Positions 43,518 to 52,434 of a stretch of 64,000 nt of DNA are shown in pieces. Both the position numbers and the translations under genes were made by a program. Within the stretch, counting starts at the first letter, position 1. Every line of letters starts with the position of its first letter. The notes beneath the pieces were generated by a model. That model had not been told where the DNA came from, did no database searches, and saw only the letters and a list, made by a program, of their open reading frames with translations. The stretch spans positions 124,001 through 188,000 of the forward strand of contig NZ_AOCN01000022.1 in NCBI RefSeq assembly GCF_000350525.1. The letters are read 5' to 3'. Origin of the DNA: Leucobacter salsicius M1-8 (lineage in GTDB: Bacteria > Actinomycetota > Actinomycetes > Actinomycetales > Microbacteriaceae).

Positions 43518-44372
43518 CTACCGGCGTCGCGCGAAGGCGACGACGCCGGCGCAGGCCGCGACCACGAGCGCGATCGCCGCGACCTGAACCGCAGACAGGT
43601 GCTGCGCGAGCACGACGAAGCCGGCGAGGGCCGCGACGGCGGGCCCGAGGCTCGACAGCACCCCAAACACGCGCACGGGCATGCGCCGCAGCGCAACGAA
43701 CTCGAGGGCGTACGGAATCACCGACGTAAGCAATGCTGCCCCGATGAAGACGAGCACGAGCTCGGGGCGCTCGACGAAGGCCGCGGTCGCCTGCGCGGCT
43801 CCCAGCGGCAGCCCGGCAACGGCCGCGATGCACATCGCGACCGCGAGCGGGTCGATGCCGCGGGTGCCGGATCCGAGCCTCGACGAGCTCACAATGTACA
43901 GCGCCCAGAATGCGGCGGCGGCCGCGGCGAACAGCACGCCGCGAAGTGCGAGATCTGACCCGGGAGCCACTCCGAGGAGTAGCACTCCGGCGAGCGCGAG
44001 CGCGACCCAGCCGAGATCGAGCAGGCGGCGCGAGCCGAAGGCCGCGACCGCGAGCGGACCGAGGAGCTCGATGGTCACCGCGATGCCGAGCGGAATCTCG
44101 TCAAAGGCGAGGTAGATGCAGGTGTTCATGCCAGCCAGCGCAAGGCCCAGCGCGGTGACAGTGAGCCAGGTGCGCCGAGACCAGCCGCGCACCCGCGGCC
44201 GCACGAGTGCGAGCAAGATGAGGGCGGCAAATGAGAGCCGGGCGGTCGCTGCTCCGAGCGGTCCCACCGACTCGAACATGCCGCCGACCACGGCGTTGCC
44301 AAATTGCACGCTAAAAATGGCGGCGATCGCGAGCACGCTGGCGGGTACGCGCTGCAGTGAAAAGGAACTCAT
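43518..44372 (-). CDS. EamA (DMT) family transporter, RhtA-like
   Basis: 284 residues from the ATG at 44372 (MSSFSLQ). A far longer open frame continues upstream to 45656, but that part is only the antisense of the Ski2-like helicase and is rejected. Ten membrane helices in two EamA repeats are visible ('VGPLGAATARLSFAALILLA' in the first, 'LTSVIPYALEFVALRRMP' in the second). The latter motif is typical of RhtA-type homoserine/threonine exporters. It probably exports amino acids or related metabolites. No strong ribosome binding site is seen; it is divergent from the helicase gene. Confidence 0.85.
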   Translation of the reverse strand: MSSFSLQRVPASVLAIAAIFSVQFGNAVVGGMFESVGPLGAATARLSFAALILLALVRPRVRGWSRRTWLTVTALGLALAGMNTCIYLAFDEIPLGIAVTIELLGPLAVAAFGSRRLLDLGWVALALAGVLLLGVAPGSDLALRGVLFAAAAAAFWALYIVSSSRLGSGTRGIDPLAVAMCIAAVAGLPLGAAQATAAFVERPELVLVFIGAALLTSVIPYALEFVALRRMPVRVFGVLSSLGPAVAALAGFVVLAQHLSAVQVAAIALVVAACAGVVAFARRR

Positions 44373-44474
44373 ATGAGTCAAAACACTACCCGGCGCGCAG
44401 GAGGTGAGCCGCGCGCCCCCGCCGGTCGCTACCCTTAGAGCAGGGTTGGCCGAGCGTGACAGGAACGAGAAACG

Positions 44475-47105
44475 ATGAGCCTTGCGACGACGGTCGAAAA
44501 ACTGCGGGCAGATGCGCGTGCCGCGGGGAGCGATGGTGTGAGCCCTGATGACGCGTTTGCCGCGTTCGAGGAGTGGGTGTCGGAAGAGCGCGGGCTGCAG
44601 CTCTACCCCGCGCAGGAGGAGGCCATCCTCGGCATGACGCTCGGCAGCAACGTCGTGCTGGCGACCCCCACAGGCACGGGCAAATCGCTCGTGGCGCTCG
44701 GCGCCCACTTTGCGGCGCTGACCGAGGGGCGCCGCACGGTGTACACCGCACCCATCAAGGCGCTCGTGAGCGAAAAGTTTTTTGAACTGGTCAACGTATT
44801 TGGAGCCGAGAACGTCGGCATGGTCACGGGGGACTCTGCGATCAACGCCGACGCGCCGGTGCTGTGCTGCACCGCCGAGATCCTCGCGAATCTCGCGATT
44901 CGAGACAAGAACGTCGACAACCCCGAGACCGGCGGCATCACGCAGGTCATTATGGACGAGTTTCACTACTACGCCGACTCCGAACGCGGCTGGGCCTGGC
45001 AGGTGCCGCTGCTGCTGATGCACGACGCGCAGTTTCTGCTCATGTCGGCGACCCTCGGTGACGTCACCGATCTCGCGGCCGACCTGAGCGACGCGACGGG
45101 CCGCGACACCGCGCTCGTCACAGGCGTGGAACGCCCGGTGCCTCTGCACTTCAGCTATGCGGTGTCCCCGGCCCACGAGGTCGTCGAGGAGCTCGTGGCG
45201 GACCGCCAGACTCCCGCCTACCTCGTGCACTTCAACCAGTCGCACGCGGTTGAGCAGGCTCAGGCACTTGCGAGCATCAAGATTGTTGACCGCGCGGGCC
45301 GTGACGAGATTGCTGAGGCGCTCGGTGACTTCCGCTTCTCGACAGGCTTCGGCACCACTTTGTCTCGCCTCGTGCGCTCGGGCATCGGCGTGCACCACGC
45401 CGGTATGCTGCCGCGCTACCGCCGCCTCGTCGAGCAGCTCGCCCAGCGCGGACTGCTCAAGGTGATTTGTGGCACGGACACCCTGGGCGTCGGCATCAAC
45501 GTGCCGATCCGGACCGTGGTGATCACCGCGCTCACGAAATTCGATGGCGAGAAGATGCGTCGCCTGAGCGCCCGTGAATTTCACCAGATCGCGGGCCGTG
45601 CGGGCCGCGCCGGCTTCGACACCGAGGGCGACGTGATCGCGCTCGCCCCCGAGCACGAGATTGAGAACGCGAAGGCCGAGGCGAAGGCGGCAGCCAAAGC
45701 GGCAACCGCAAAGGGCGGCAAGAAGGCGAAGCCGGTGCGCAAGAAGTCGGCGCCCCAGGGCTTCGTCGCGTGGAGCGCGCAGACGCTCGACAAGTTGGTC
45801 GCCTCAGAACCCGAGCCGCTAGTCAGCCGCATGCGCGTCACCCACTCGATGGTGCTCGGCGTGATCGGACGCGGTGAGGAGTGGGAGGGCGAGGCCCTCA
45901 ATACGATGCAGATGCTGATCTTCGACAGCCACGAGCCGAAGGCGAACCAGTTCGCGCACGCCCGCACCGCCATCGAGATCTTCCGCACGTTGCGCAACGG
46001 CAACATCGTTGAGATTCACATTGACGACCGCGGGCAGAAGCTCTTGCGGCTGACGGTCGACCTGCAGGCAAACTTTGCGTTGAACCAGCCGCTGTCGCCG
46101 TTCGCGCTCGCCGCCATCGAGCTGCTCGACCCTGAGTCGAGTACCTACGCGCTCGACGTCATCTCCATTATTGAGGCGACGCTCGAGAACCCGCGCGCGA
46201 TCCTGCGCGCCCAGGAACACAAGGCCCGGGGCGAGGCGATCGGGGCGATGAAGGCCGAGGGTATCGAGTACGAGGAGCGCATGGAGCTGCTCGAGGAGAT
46301 TACCTACCCGCAGCCCCTTAAAGAGCTGCTTGACGAGGCGTTTCATGAGTACACGAAGGAGGTGCCCTGGGCGCGCGATTACGAGCTCAAGCCCAAGACC
46401 GTCGTGCGCGACATGATCGAGCGTGCCTTCGGGTTTCGCGACATCGTCTCCTTCTACCAGCTGGGTCGTGCTGAGGGCGGCGTGCTGCGCTACCTCAGCG
46501 ATGCATTCCGTGCGCTCGAGCGCACCATTCCCGAGCAGGCGAAGACCCCCGAGCTTGAGGAACTCATCGACTGGCTCGGCGAGCTCGTGCGCCAGGTGGA
46601 TTCGAGTCTCGTCGACGAATGGGAAGAGCTCGCCAACCCAGAGGCCGCGGCCGAGCACGCGGCGCGGGTCGCTCAGGCCGCCGAGCGGGGCGAGTCGATC
46701 GCGCCGCCGACGCGTTCGGTGCTGCGCAACGAACGCGCCTTTATGGTGATGCTGCGCAACGCATTGTTCCGCCGGGTGCAGGCCGCGGCCCTCGAACAGT
46801 ACGGGGTGCTGGCGGAGCTTGACGGCGCGCACGGCTTCGGTGAGCAGAAGTGGCGAGACGCGCTCGCCGGCTACTTCACGGAGTACGACGACATGCTGAT
46901 CACCGCAGATGCCCGCGCCGCCGGGCTGCTCGAGCTCGACCGGGAGAGCGAGGCTGACGGCAGCTGGAGCTTTCGCCAGGTGCTGCTCGACCCCGCGGGT
47001 GACCGCGACTGGGCAATCGAGGGCATCGTCGACCTGGCTGAGTCGGAGTTGGAGGGCGAGCCCGCGGTGCGCGTCAAGCGAGTCGGCCCGTTCGTGGGGG
47101 AGTGA
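44475..47105 (+). CDS. Ski2-like DExH-box RNA helicase with DUF3516-type C-terminus
   Basis: 876 residues. Motif I 'ATPTGTGKS' (about 63-71), Ia 'YTAPIKALVSEKF', motif II 'VIMDEFHYY' (about 158-166; DEFH in place of DEAD), motif III 'LLMSATLGD', then 'GVHHAGMLPRYRRLVEQL', 'GTDTLGVGINVP' and motif VI 'HQIAGRAGRAGFD'. A lysine/alanine-rich insertion lies at about 395-430. The C-terminal half is the DUF3516-like region found in actinobacterial helicases related to yeast Mtr4/Ski2 and mycobacterial HelY. It probably unwinds structured RNA for decay or ribosome processing. A Ppx/GppA phosphatase gene follows 38 bases later. Confidence 0.92.
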   Translation: MSLATTVEKLRADARAAGSDGVSPDDAFAAFEEWVSEERGLQLYPAQEEAILGMTLGSNVVLATPTGTGKSLVALGAHFAALTEGRRTVYTAPIKALVSEKFFELVNVFGAENVGMVTGDSAINADAPVLCCTAEILANLAIRDKNVDNPETGGITQVIMDEFHYYADSERGWAWQVPLLLMHDAQFLLMSATLGDVTDLAADLSDATGRDTALVTGVERPVPLHFSYAVSPAHEVVEELVADRQTPAYLVHFNQSHAVEQAQALASIKIVDRAGRDEIAEALGDFRFSTGFGTTLSRLVRSGIGVHHAGMLPRYRRLVEQLAQRGLLKVICGTDTLGVGINVPIRTVVITALTKFDGEKMRRLSAREFHQIAGRAGRAGFDTEGDVIALAPEHEIENAKAEAKAAAKAATAKGGKKAKPVRKKSAPQGFVAWSAQTLDKLVASEPEPLVSRMRVTHSMVLGVIGRGEEWEGEALNTMQMLIFDSHEPKANQFAHARTAIEIFRTLRNGNIVEIHIDDRGQKLLRLTVDLQANFALNQPLSPFALAAIELLDPESSTYALDVISIIEATLENPRAILRAQEHKARGEAIGAMKAEGIEYEERMELLEEITYPQPLKELLDEAFHEYTKEVPWARDYELKPKTVVRDMIERAFGFRDIVSFYQLGRAEGGVLRYLSDAFRALERTIPEQAKTPELEELIDWLGELVRQVDSSLVDEWEELANPEAAAEHAARVAQAAERGESIAPPTRSVLRNERAFMVMLRNALFRRVQAAALEQYGVLAELDGAHGFGEQKWRDALAGYFTEYDDMLITADARAAGLLELDRESEADGSWSFRQVLLDPAGDRDWAIEGIVDLAESELEGEPAVRVKRVGPFVGE

Positions 47106-47143
47106 CGGGTCGAGGAACTCCCCGCAACCACTAGACTCAACGC

Positions 47144-48097
47144 ATGCGCCTCGGAGTCATCGACGTTGGGTCAAACACTGTTCACCTGCTGATCGTTGAT
47201 GCGCACGCGGGCGCAAGCCCCGTGCCGTATCACTCGCAGCGTTCGGTAGTGCGCTTGATGCGCTACCTGGGCCCCAGTGGCGAGATTCTCGAAGAGGGCG
47301 TGCAGCTCATCATCGAGGCGGTGCGCGAGGCGGTGGTGACCGCGAATGAGATCGGGGTCGATGATCTGATTTGCACCGCCACCAGCGCGGTGCGCGAGGC
47401 CACAAACGGTGAGGACGTGCTCCGGCGCATCGCTGAGGCCGGGGGCATCGTCCCCGATGTACTGTCGGGCGAAGACGAGGCCCGGATCACGATGCTGGCG
47501 GTGCGCCGCTGGCTCGGGTGGTCGGCGGGCGAGATCCTACTGTTCGACATCGGCGGCGGATCGTTCGAGATCGCGCAGGGCTCCGACGAGTACCCGGATG
47601 TCCAGGTGTCCTTGCCGCTCGGAGCCGGCCGGTCGACGATTCAGTACCTCGCAGAGGATCCACCGTCGCGCGAGGCCGTGTCCGTGCTGCGTGAGCACGC
47701 CCGCACCGAGTTCACGCGTGTGCGCGATGAGCTGTTCGCGGGGCGGCCACGCCCCAAGCGCGTCGTGGGCACCTCCAAGACGATCCGGTCGCTTGCCCGC
47801 CTCGTGGGTGGCCCGGCTGATCCGGTGACCGGCGACCTCGCCCCACTGCACTACACGGGCCTGCGCGAGTGGGAGCCCTCGCTGCGAGATATGCCAGGAT
47901 CGGTGCGGGAGTATCTGCCGGGAATCACGCCCGAGCGCGGCTACCAGATCATGGCCGGAGCCGTCGTGCTGCGCACGGCTATGAAGGTGTTCGACGTATC
48001 GACGCTCACGATCTCACCGTGGGCCCTGCGCGAGGGCATCGTGCTGCGTTACATCGACGCGCTTGATGGGCGCGGCGCCGATCCCGTCAACGCGTAG
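47144..48097 (+). CDS. Ppx/GppA-family exopolyphosphatase / pppGpp phosphohydrolase
   Basis: 317 residues, the short single-module form common in Actinobacteria. The ASKHA-fold phosphate loops are visible: 'LGVIDVGSNTVHLLIVDAH' at the start and 'LLFDIGGGSFEIAQGSD' near residue 135. 'TSAVREATNGEDVLRRI' carries the family's conserved TSA-R segment. These enzymes trim polyphosphate or convert pppGpp to ppGpp; sequence alone does not separate the two. It follows the helicase on the same strand and its stop is only 17 bases from the convergent LysR gene. A second ppx copy often lies after DUF501 in Actinobacteria, but that position is beyond the window. Confidence 0.9.
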   Translation: MRLGVIDVGSNTVHLLIVDAHAGASPVPYHSQRSVVRLMRYLGPSGEILEEGVQLIIEAVREAVVTANEIGVDDLICTATSAVREATNGEDVLRRIAEAGGIVPDVLSGEDEARITMLAVRRWLGWSAGEILLFDIGGGSFEIAQGSDEYPDVQVSLPLGAGRSTIQYLAEDPPSREAVSVLREHARTEFTRVRDELFAGRPRPKRVVGTSKTIRSLARLVGGPADPVTGDLAPLHYTGLREWEPSLRDMPGSVREYLPGITPERGYQIMAGAVVLRTAMKVFDVSTLTISPWALREGIVLRYIDALDGRGADPVNA

Positions 48098-48114
48098 CTG
48101 ATCCGGATCGGCCC

Positions 48115-49044
48115 TTACCCGAGCTCCTCGATCGCCGCGCGTACGGCGGCCGCGAGCTGCCGGGCCGCGGGGCCCGGTTGCAGCTTGGGGCCCTCGCCGG
48201 GAGCCGCGAGCACGATCGAGCGCGCGAACTCGGGGGCATCGATGGGGCGCAGCTCGACGCCCGGGTGATGCGAGCCGATGGCGAGCTTCGGGAAGAGCCC
48301 GATGACCATGCCCGCCGCGACCATGCCGAGCATCACCTGCACGTCGTCCGTGCGGATGGCGACGTTGAGGGTGTGGCCGGCCGCCGCAAACGTGTCGATG
48401 AGCACCGTGTCCATCGGATCGCCCTGGGTGGAGCCGAACAGCCAGCGTTCGTCGGCAAGCGTGACGAGCGTCTCGAGGTCGATGACGTCGCGTGAGGCAA
48501 GCGCATTTCCCTCGGGGAGCGCGAGCATGAGCGGGTCACGCAGCACCTCGGTAGTGGCGGTGCCGGGCCGAAACGGCAGGTCGTAGCCGACCACCGTGTA
48601 GACCAGGGCGGCATCGAGCTTGCGCAGGTTGAGGTCGGCGACAAGCGGCACCGACTCCTCGAGGTGCGCATCGACCTCGATGCCCTGCGCCGCGACTCGG
48701 GACACGATCTGCGGCAGCAGCTTGGCCGCGGCGGTGGGAAACGTGCCAAAACGCAGCCGCACCCGTCCGTGCTCGGTGAGCTCGCGCGCATCCTGCAGCG
48801 CGCGCTCGGTGAGGGTGAGGATCTGGTCGCCCCGGTCGAGCAGCAGCGCCCCCACCTGGGTGAGCGTGCTACCCCGGGTCGAGCGCTGCAGTACAGGAGC
48901 GCCCACCAGGCGCTCGAGATTCTTCAGGTGGTAGTCGACCGTGGGCTGGCTCCACCCCAGCGCGCGGGCGGCGCGGGTCACCGAACCCTCGTCTCGCACC
49001 GCGCTGAGTGCCTCGAACTGGCGTAAATCAATCACCGGGGTCAC
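48115..49044 (-). CDS. LysR-family transcriptional regulator
   Basis: 309 residues. The N-terminal helix-turn-helix is 'LRQFEALSAVRDEGSVTRAA' with 'ALGWSQPTVDYHLKNLERLV'. The residues after about 90 form the periplasmic-binding-like effector domain ('VRLRFGTFPTAAAKLLPQIV'). It is divergent from the PLP decarboxylase gene. The 90-base gap holds a perfect 21-base dyad that is a natural LysR operator, so the decarboxylase and perhaps the following permease are likely targets. The effector is unknown; a basic amino acid is plausible. Confidence 0.9.
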   Translation of the reverse strand: MTPVIDLRQFEALSAVRDEGSVTRAARALGWSQPTVDYHLKNLERLVGAPVLQRSTRGSTLTQVGALLLDRGDQILTLTERALQDARELTEHGRVRLRFGTFPTAAAKLLPQIVSRVAAQGIEVDAHLEESVPLVADLNLRKLDAALVYTVVGYDLPFRPGTATTEVLRDPLMLALPEGNALASRDVIDLETLVTLADERWLFGSTQGDPMDTVLIDTFAAAGHTLNVAIRTDDVQVMLGMVAAGMVIGLFPKLAIGSHHPGVELRPIDAPEFARSIVLAAPGEGPKLQPGPAARQLAAAVRAAIEELG

Positions 49045-49083
49045 CTACTCCATATATGACATAGCGTGCTTTGCGTCGCAAGA

Positions 49084-49104
49084 GCCACATACATAGTATG
49101 TGGC
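49084..49104. promoter_or_regulatory. Perfect inverted repeat, likely LysR operator
   Basis: GCCACATAC / GTATGTGGC arms (49084-49092 and 49096-49104) around ATA form a perfect dyad in the lysR-decarboxylase divergent gap, with further A+T-rich sequence towards lysR. LysR proteins bind such dyads of the T-N11-A type; the assignment is inference from position. Confidence 0.55.
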
Positions 49105-49134
49105 ATCCGAGAAGTGTAGGGGATTCCCCGTGCA

Positions 49135-50739
49135 ATGGCATCGGGCCACGATGGACACATGCTGTACGCCGTCTCTGCACTCACAGATGCCCCCGAACTC
49201 ACCGACGTTCCCGAACTGGACGTTGATGTCCACGCTGCGGTGCACACCAACCCCCACGAGGCCACGCCCTACGCCGACGCTCTCGACCGCTACATCGCGC
49301 GCGACCCGCTGCAGCTGATGGTGCCGGGCCACGGCGGGAGCGACTTCGGCATTAGCCGACGCCTCTCGGAGTTCTTCGGCGAACGCACCCTACGCCTCGA
49401 CGTGCCGATGCTGATTGACGACATCGACCTCGGCGACGACAGCCCGCTCGACCAGGCACTCGCGCTCGCCGCCGACGCCTGGGGCGCTAAGCGCACCTGG
49501 TTTCTCACGAACGGTGCCTCGCAAGCCAACCGCACCGTCGCGCTCGCGGTACGGGGTCTCGGCGAAAACGTGCTCTCGCAGCGCAGCGCACACTCCAGCT
49601 TCAGCGACGGCGTGCTGCTCGCAGGACTCACCCCCACGTTCGTGTTTCCGTCGGTCGATGAGGACAACGGAATGGCCCACGGCGTCTCGCCTGCCGCACT
49701 CGATACCGCGCTCACCGCAGCCTCCGAAGCCGGGCAGTCCGCGGCAGCCGTCTACATCGTCTCGCCGAGCTACTTCGGTTCGGTCGCCGACGTGCGTGCC
49801 CTCTCGGAGGTGGCCCACGCCCACGGTGCACCCCTCATCGTCGACGGTGCCTGGGGCCCGCACTTCGGGTTCCACCCCGCGCTGCCAGAGTCACCGGCCC
49901 GACTCGGCGCTGACCTGGTGATCTCGAGCACCCACAAGCTTGCCGGGTCGCTGACCCAGTCGGCGATGCTGCACCTGGGTGACGGCCCGTTCGCGGAACA
50001 GCTCGAGCCGCTCGTCGAACGCGCGTTTGCGATGACCGCCTCGACCTCGACGAGCGCGCTGCTGCGAGCCTCGCTCGACATTGCGCGGCACGCGCTCGCC
50101 ACAGGCCAGGAAGCGATCGGACAGTCGATCGATGCTGCCCAGGGCTTTCGCGATCAGTTGCGCGCGGATGACCGCTTCAGCGTCGTGAGTGATGACTTCG
50201 AGCGGTTCGAGGACATCGTGGAGACCGACCTGCTGCGCGTTCCCATCGATGTTTCGGCTGCTGGGGTGAGTGGACACTGGGTGCGCCAGCGCCTAGTTGA
50301 CGCAGAAGGAATCTACCTCGAAATGTCGACCGCGACCGTCGTCGTAGCCGTCATCGGGGCAGGCAAGGCGCCCGACCTGGACCGGGTCTATCGCGCACTC
50401 GTCGCGGCCGTCGAATCACCCGAGGCCGAGATCGAGCGGGCGCACCACGCCCGGTCTGAAGCATTCCCCGCGCTGCCCGCACCGGGTGAGCTGCGCATGC
50501 TGCCCCGCGCCGGCTTCTTCGCGCAGACCGAAGTCGTACCCACGCGTGAGGCTATTGGCCGGGTGTCAGCGGACACCCTTGCGGCCTACCCGCCCGGCAT
50601 CCCCAACGTCATGCCCGGCGAGGAGATCACGGCAGAGACTGTCGCGTTTCTGACCGCGGTAGGTGCCTCGCCGTCGGGGTACGTGCGCGGGGCAATCGAC
50701 GCCGACGTGGCACACATGCGCGTGGTCGTGGAAGGCTAA
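49135..50739 (+). CDS. Orn/Lys/Arg-type PLP-dependent decarboxylase
   Basis: 534 residues (ATG at 49135; ATG at 49159 is an alternative). The substrate entry motif 'LMVPGHGGSDFG' replaces the common PGHxGG, 'WFLTNGASQANRTVAL' is the PLP phosphate loop, 'IVDGAWGPHFGFHP' holds the PLP Asp and His, and 'SSTHKLAGSLTQSAML' contains the Schiff-base lysine. This is the fold-type I Orn/Lys/Arg decarboxylase group, short form without the wing domain. It converts a basic amino acid into a polyamine precursor (putrescine, cadaverine or agmatine). Placed between a LysR regulator and an APC permease, it may form an amino-acid/amine exchange system. The exact substrate is not readable. Confidence 0.88.
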   Translation: MASGHDGHMLYAVSALTDAPELTDVPELDVDVHAAVHTNPHEATPYADALDRYIARDPLQLMVPGHGGSDFGISRRLSEFFGERTLRLDVPMLIDDIDLGDDSPLDQALALAADAWGAKRTWFLTNGASQANRTVALAVRGLGENVLSQRSAHSSFSDGVLLAGLTPTFVFPSVDEDNGMAHGVSPAALDTALTAASEAGQSAAAVYIVSPSYFGSVADVRALSEVAHAHGAPLIVDGAWGPHFGFHPALPESPARLGADLVISSTHKLAGSLTQSAMLHLGDGPFAEQLEPLVERAFAMTASTSTSALLRASLDIARHALATGQEAIGQSIDAAQGFRDQLRADDRFSVVSDDFERFEDIVETDLLRVPIDVSAAGVSGHWVRQRLVDAEGIYLEMSTATVVVAVIGAGKAPDLDRVYRALVAAVESPEAEIERAHHARSEAFPALPAPGELRMLPRAGFFAQTEVVPTREAIGRVSADTLAAYPPGIPNVMPGEEITAETVAFLTAVGASPSGYVRGAIDADVAHMRVVVEG

Positions 50740-50757
50740 CCCGCTCACACACAAAGC

Positions 50758-50814
50758 TTCGGCCGGGGCCCCGTGCCTCGGCCGTTTCCCTGTGCCTACC
50801 GGCACAGGGATAAT
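50758..50814. promoter_or_regulatory. Terminator-like dyad and hairpin ahead of the APC permease
   Basis: Two dyads follow the decarboxylase stop: CGGCCG arms (50760-50765 and 50779-50784) followed by TTT, possibly a weak terminator, and a perfect 10-bp stem with a TACC loop (50787-50796 and 50801-50810) that runs into GATAAT (50809-50814), a possible -10 box for the permease. The second dyad would sit between -35 and -10, a place typical of operators. Confidence 0.4.
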
Positions 50815-50898
50815 GGAACGTAGCCGCAACAGGCGACAGCGTTCCGTCGGAGCCCGCAGGCTTCAGACAACGACGTCTAGAGAAAGACAGCAATAGCG

Positions 50899-52434
50899 AT
50901 GACCATGACCCTGCGACAGCAGCTCTTTCGAGTGAAACCCGTGCCCAAGGCAGGTGGTGAAGGGAAGAGCGAGCTCAAACGCAGCATCGGGCTCTTCCAA
51001 CTCACCATGATCGGTGTCGGTGGCACAATCGGTACCGGTATCTTCTTCATCCTGTCTGAGGCGGTGCCGATTGCTGGCCCCGCCGTGATCTGGTCGTTCA
51101 TCATCGCGGGCACCGTCGCGGGGCTGTCGGTGCTGTGCTACGCCGAGCTTGCGAGCGCGGTGCCAGTGTCGGGCTCCTCTTACTCGTATGCGTACAGCAC
51201 CCTGGGAGAGCTGCCCGCGATGGGGGTGGCCGCCTGTCTGCTGCTTGAGTATGGTGTCTCAACCGCCGCCGTCGCGGTGGGATGGTCGCAGTATGTGAAC
51301 CAGCTCATCAATAATCTCTTTGGATTCCAGCTGCCCGATCAGCTGCTGTATGCCCCCGAAGAGGGCGGTATCATCAACCTCCCGGCCGTGATCCTCATCG
51401 GCTTGTGCATGTTCCTGCTGATTCGCGGCACCTCGGAATCGATCGTGGCGAACACCATCATGGTGCTCATTAAGATCGCCGTGCTGCTGTTCTTCGTCGC
51501 TGTGGGCATCACCGGGTGGAACGTCGACCACTTCGCAGACTTCGCACCCTTCGGATTCGCGGGCGTCATGACCGGCGCCGGTCTCATCTTCTTCTCCTTC
51601 GTAGGCCTCGACGCAGTCGCGACCGCGGGCGACGAAGCCAAGAACCCGCGCCGCAACCTCCCGATCGCTCTGATCTCGGCACTCGTCATCGTGACGACCG
51701 TGTACGTGCTCGTCGCGGTTGTCGGACTGGGAGCACAGGCGAGCGAAGACTTCGCGGGCCAGAGCGCGGGCCTCTCGGCAATCCTCGAGAACATAGTGGG
51801 CGCAACTTGGCCAGGCACCGTGGTAGCCGCCGGCGCCGTGATTTCAATCTTCAGCGTCACGCTCGTGGTGCTGTACGGCCAGACCCGCATCCTGTTTGCA
51901 ATGTCGCGCGACGGCATGGCGCCCAAGATCTTCCAGAAGGTCAACCCCCGTACGCAGACCCCCGTCGCCAACACGATCATCGTGTCGATCATCGTGGCGA
52001 TTCTCGCTGGTGTGCTGCCGATCAACTTCCTCGCCGAAATGACCTCAATTGGAACGCTCGCAGCGTTCCTCGTCGTCTCGATCGCGGTTATGGTGCTGCG
52101 CAAGCGCGAGCCCGACCTCGAGCGCAAGTTCCGCGTCCCGCTCTACCCGGTCGTGCCGATCCTGTCGATCATTGGCTGCCTCTGGATCATCAAGGATCTG
52201 CGGCCCATCACCATCATCGTGTTTGCGATCTGGACGGCCCTCGTGCTCACCTGGTACTGGTTCACGGGCCGCAAGAACTCGGTGCTCGGTCAGCAGATCG
52301 AGACCGGCAAGATCGTGCTCGTTGGCCCGGGCCGGTACGAGCTCACGGAGCCTGCAGATCTTGCGGTTGATGCGGCAGATGTTGATCCGGATCATGGCCA
52401 AGCCACCAGCGCACGCGATGGAGAACAATCATGA
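50899..52434 (+). CDS. APC-superfamily cationic amino acid / amine permease
   Basis: 511 residues, about 12 to 13 membrane helices. 'LFQLTMIGVGGTIGTGIFF' is the TM1 substrate site, 'SSYSYAYSTLGELPAMGVAA' lies in TM3, and 'ATAGDEAKNPRRNLPIALI' is the conserved loop. It resembles the CAT/YfnA amino-acid transporters. The last about 40 residues are a hydrophilic tail. The stop overlaps the UspA start by four bases, so the permease and stress protein are made together. By context it probably carries the substrate or product of the upstream decarboxylase or the lysine of LysA; neither is proven. The palindrome TGATCCGGATCA lies within the coding region near 52383. Confidence 0.88.
   Translation: MTMTLRQQLFRVKPVPKAGGEGKSELKRSIGLFQLTMIGVGGTIGTGIFFILSEAVPIAGPAVIWSFIIAGTVAGLSVLCYAELASAVPVSGSSYSYAYSTLGELPAMGVAACLLLEYGVSTAAVAVGWSQYVNQLINNLFGFQLPDQLLYAPEEGGIINLPAVILIGLCMFLLIRGTSESIVANTIMVLIKIAVLLFFVAVGITGWNVDHFADFAPFGFAGVMTGAGLIFFSFVGLDAVATAGDEAKNPRRNLPIALISALVIVTTVYVLVAVVGLGAQASEDFAGQSAGLSAILENIVGATWPGTVVAAGAVISIFSVTLVVLYGQTRILFAMSRDGMAPKIFQKVNPRTQTPVANTIIVSIIVAILAGVLPINFLAEMTSIGTLAAFLVVSIAVMVLRKREPDLERKFRVPLYPVVPILSIIGCLWIIKDLRPITIIVFAIWTALVLTWYWFTGRKNSVLGQQIETGKIVLVGPGRYELTEPADLAVDAADVDPDHGQATSARDGEQS

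Noticed and set aside
44373-45656. Long upstream extension of the EamA transporter frame on the minus strand
   Set aside because: It is the antisense of the well-supported Ski2-like helicase; its residues are low-complexity Arg/His/Ala-rich sequence and the hydrophobic transporter begins only at 44372.
45819-46832. 337-codon frame opposite the Ski2-like helicase
   Set aside because: Composition is typical of antisense shadows, and the sense strand is a convincing helicase.
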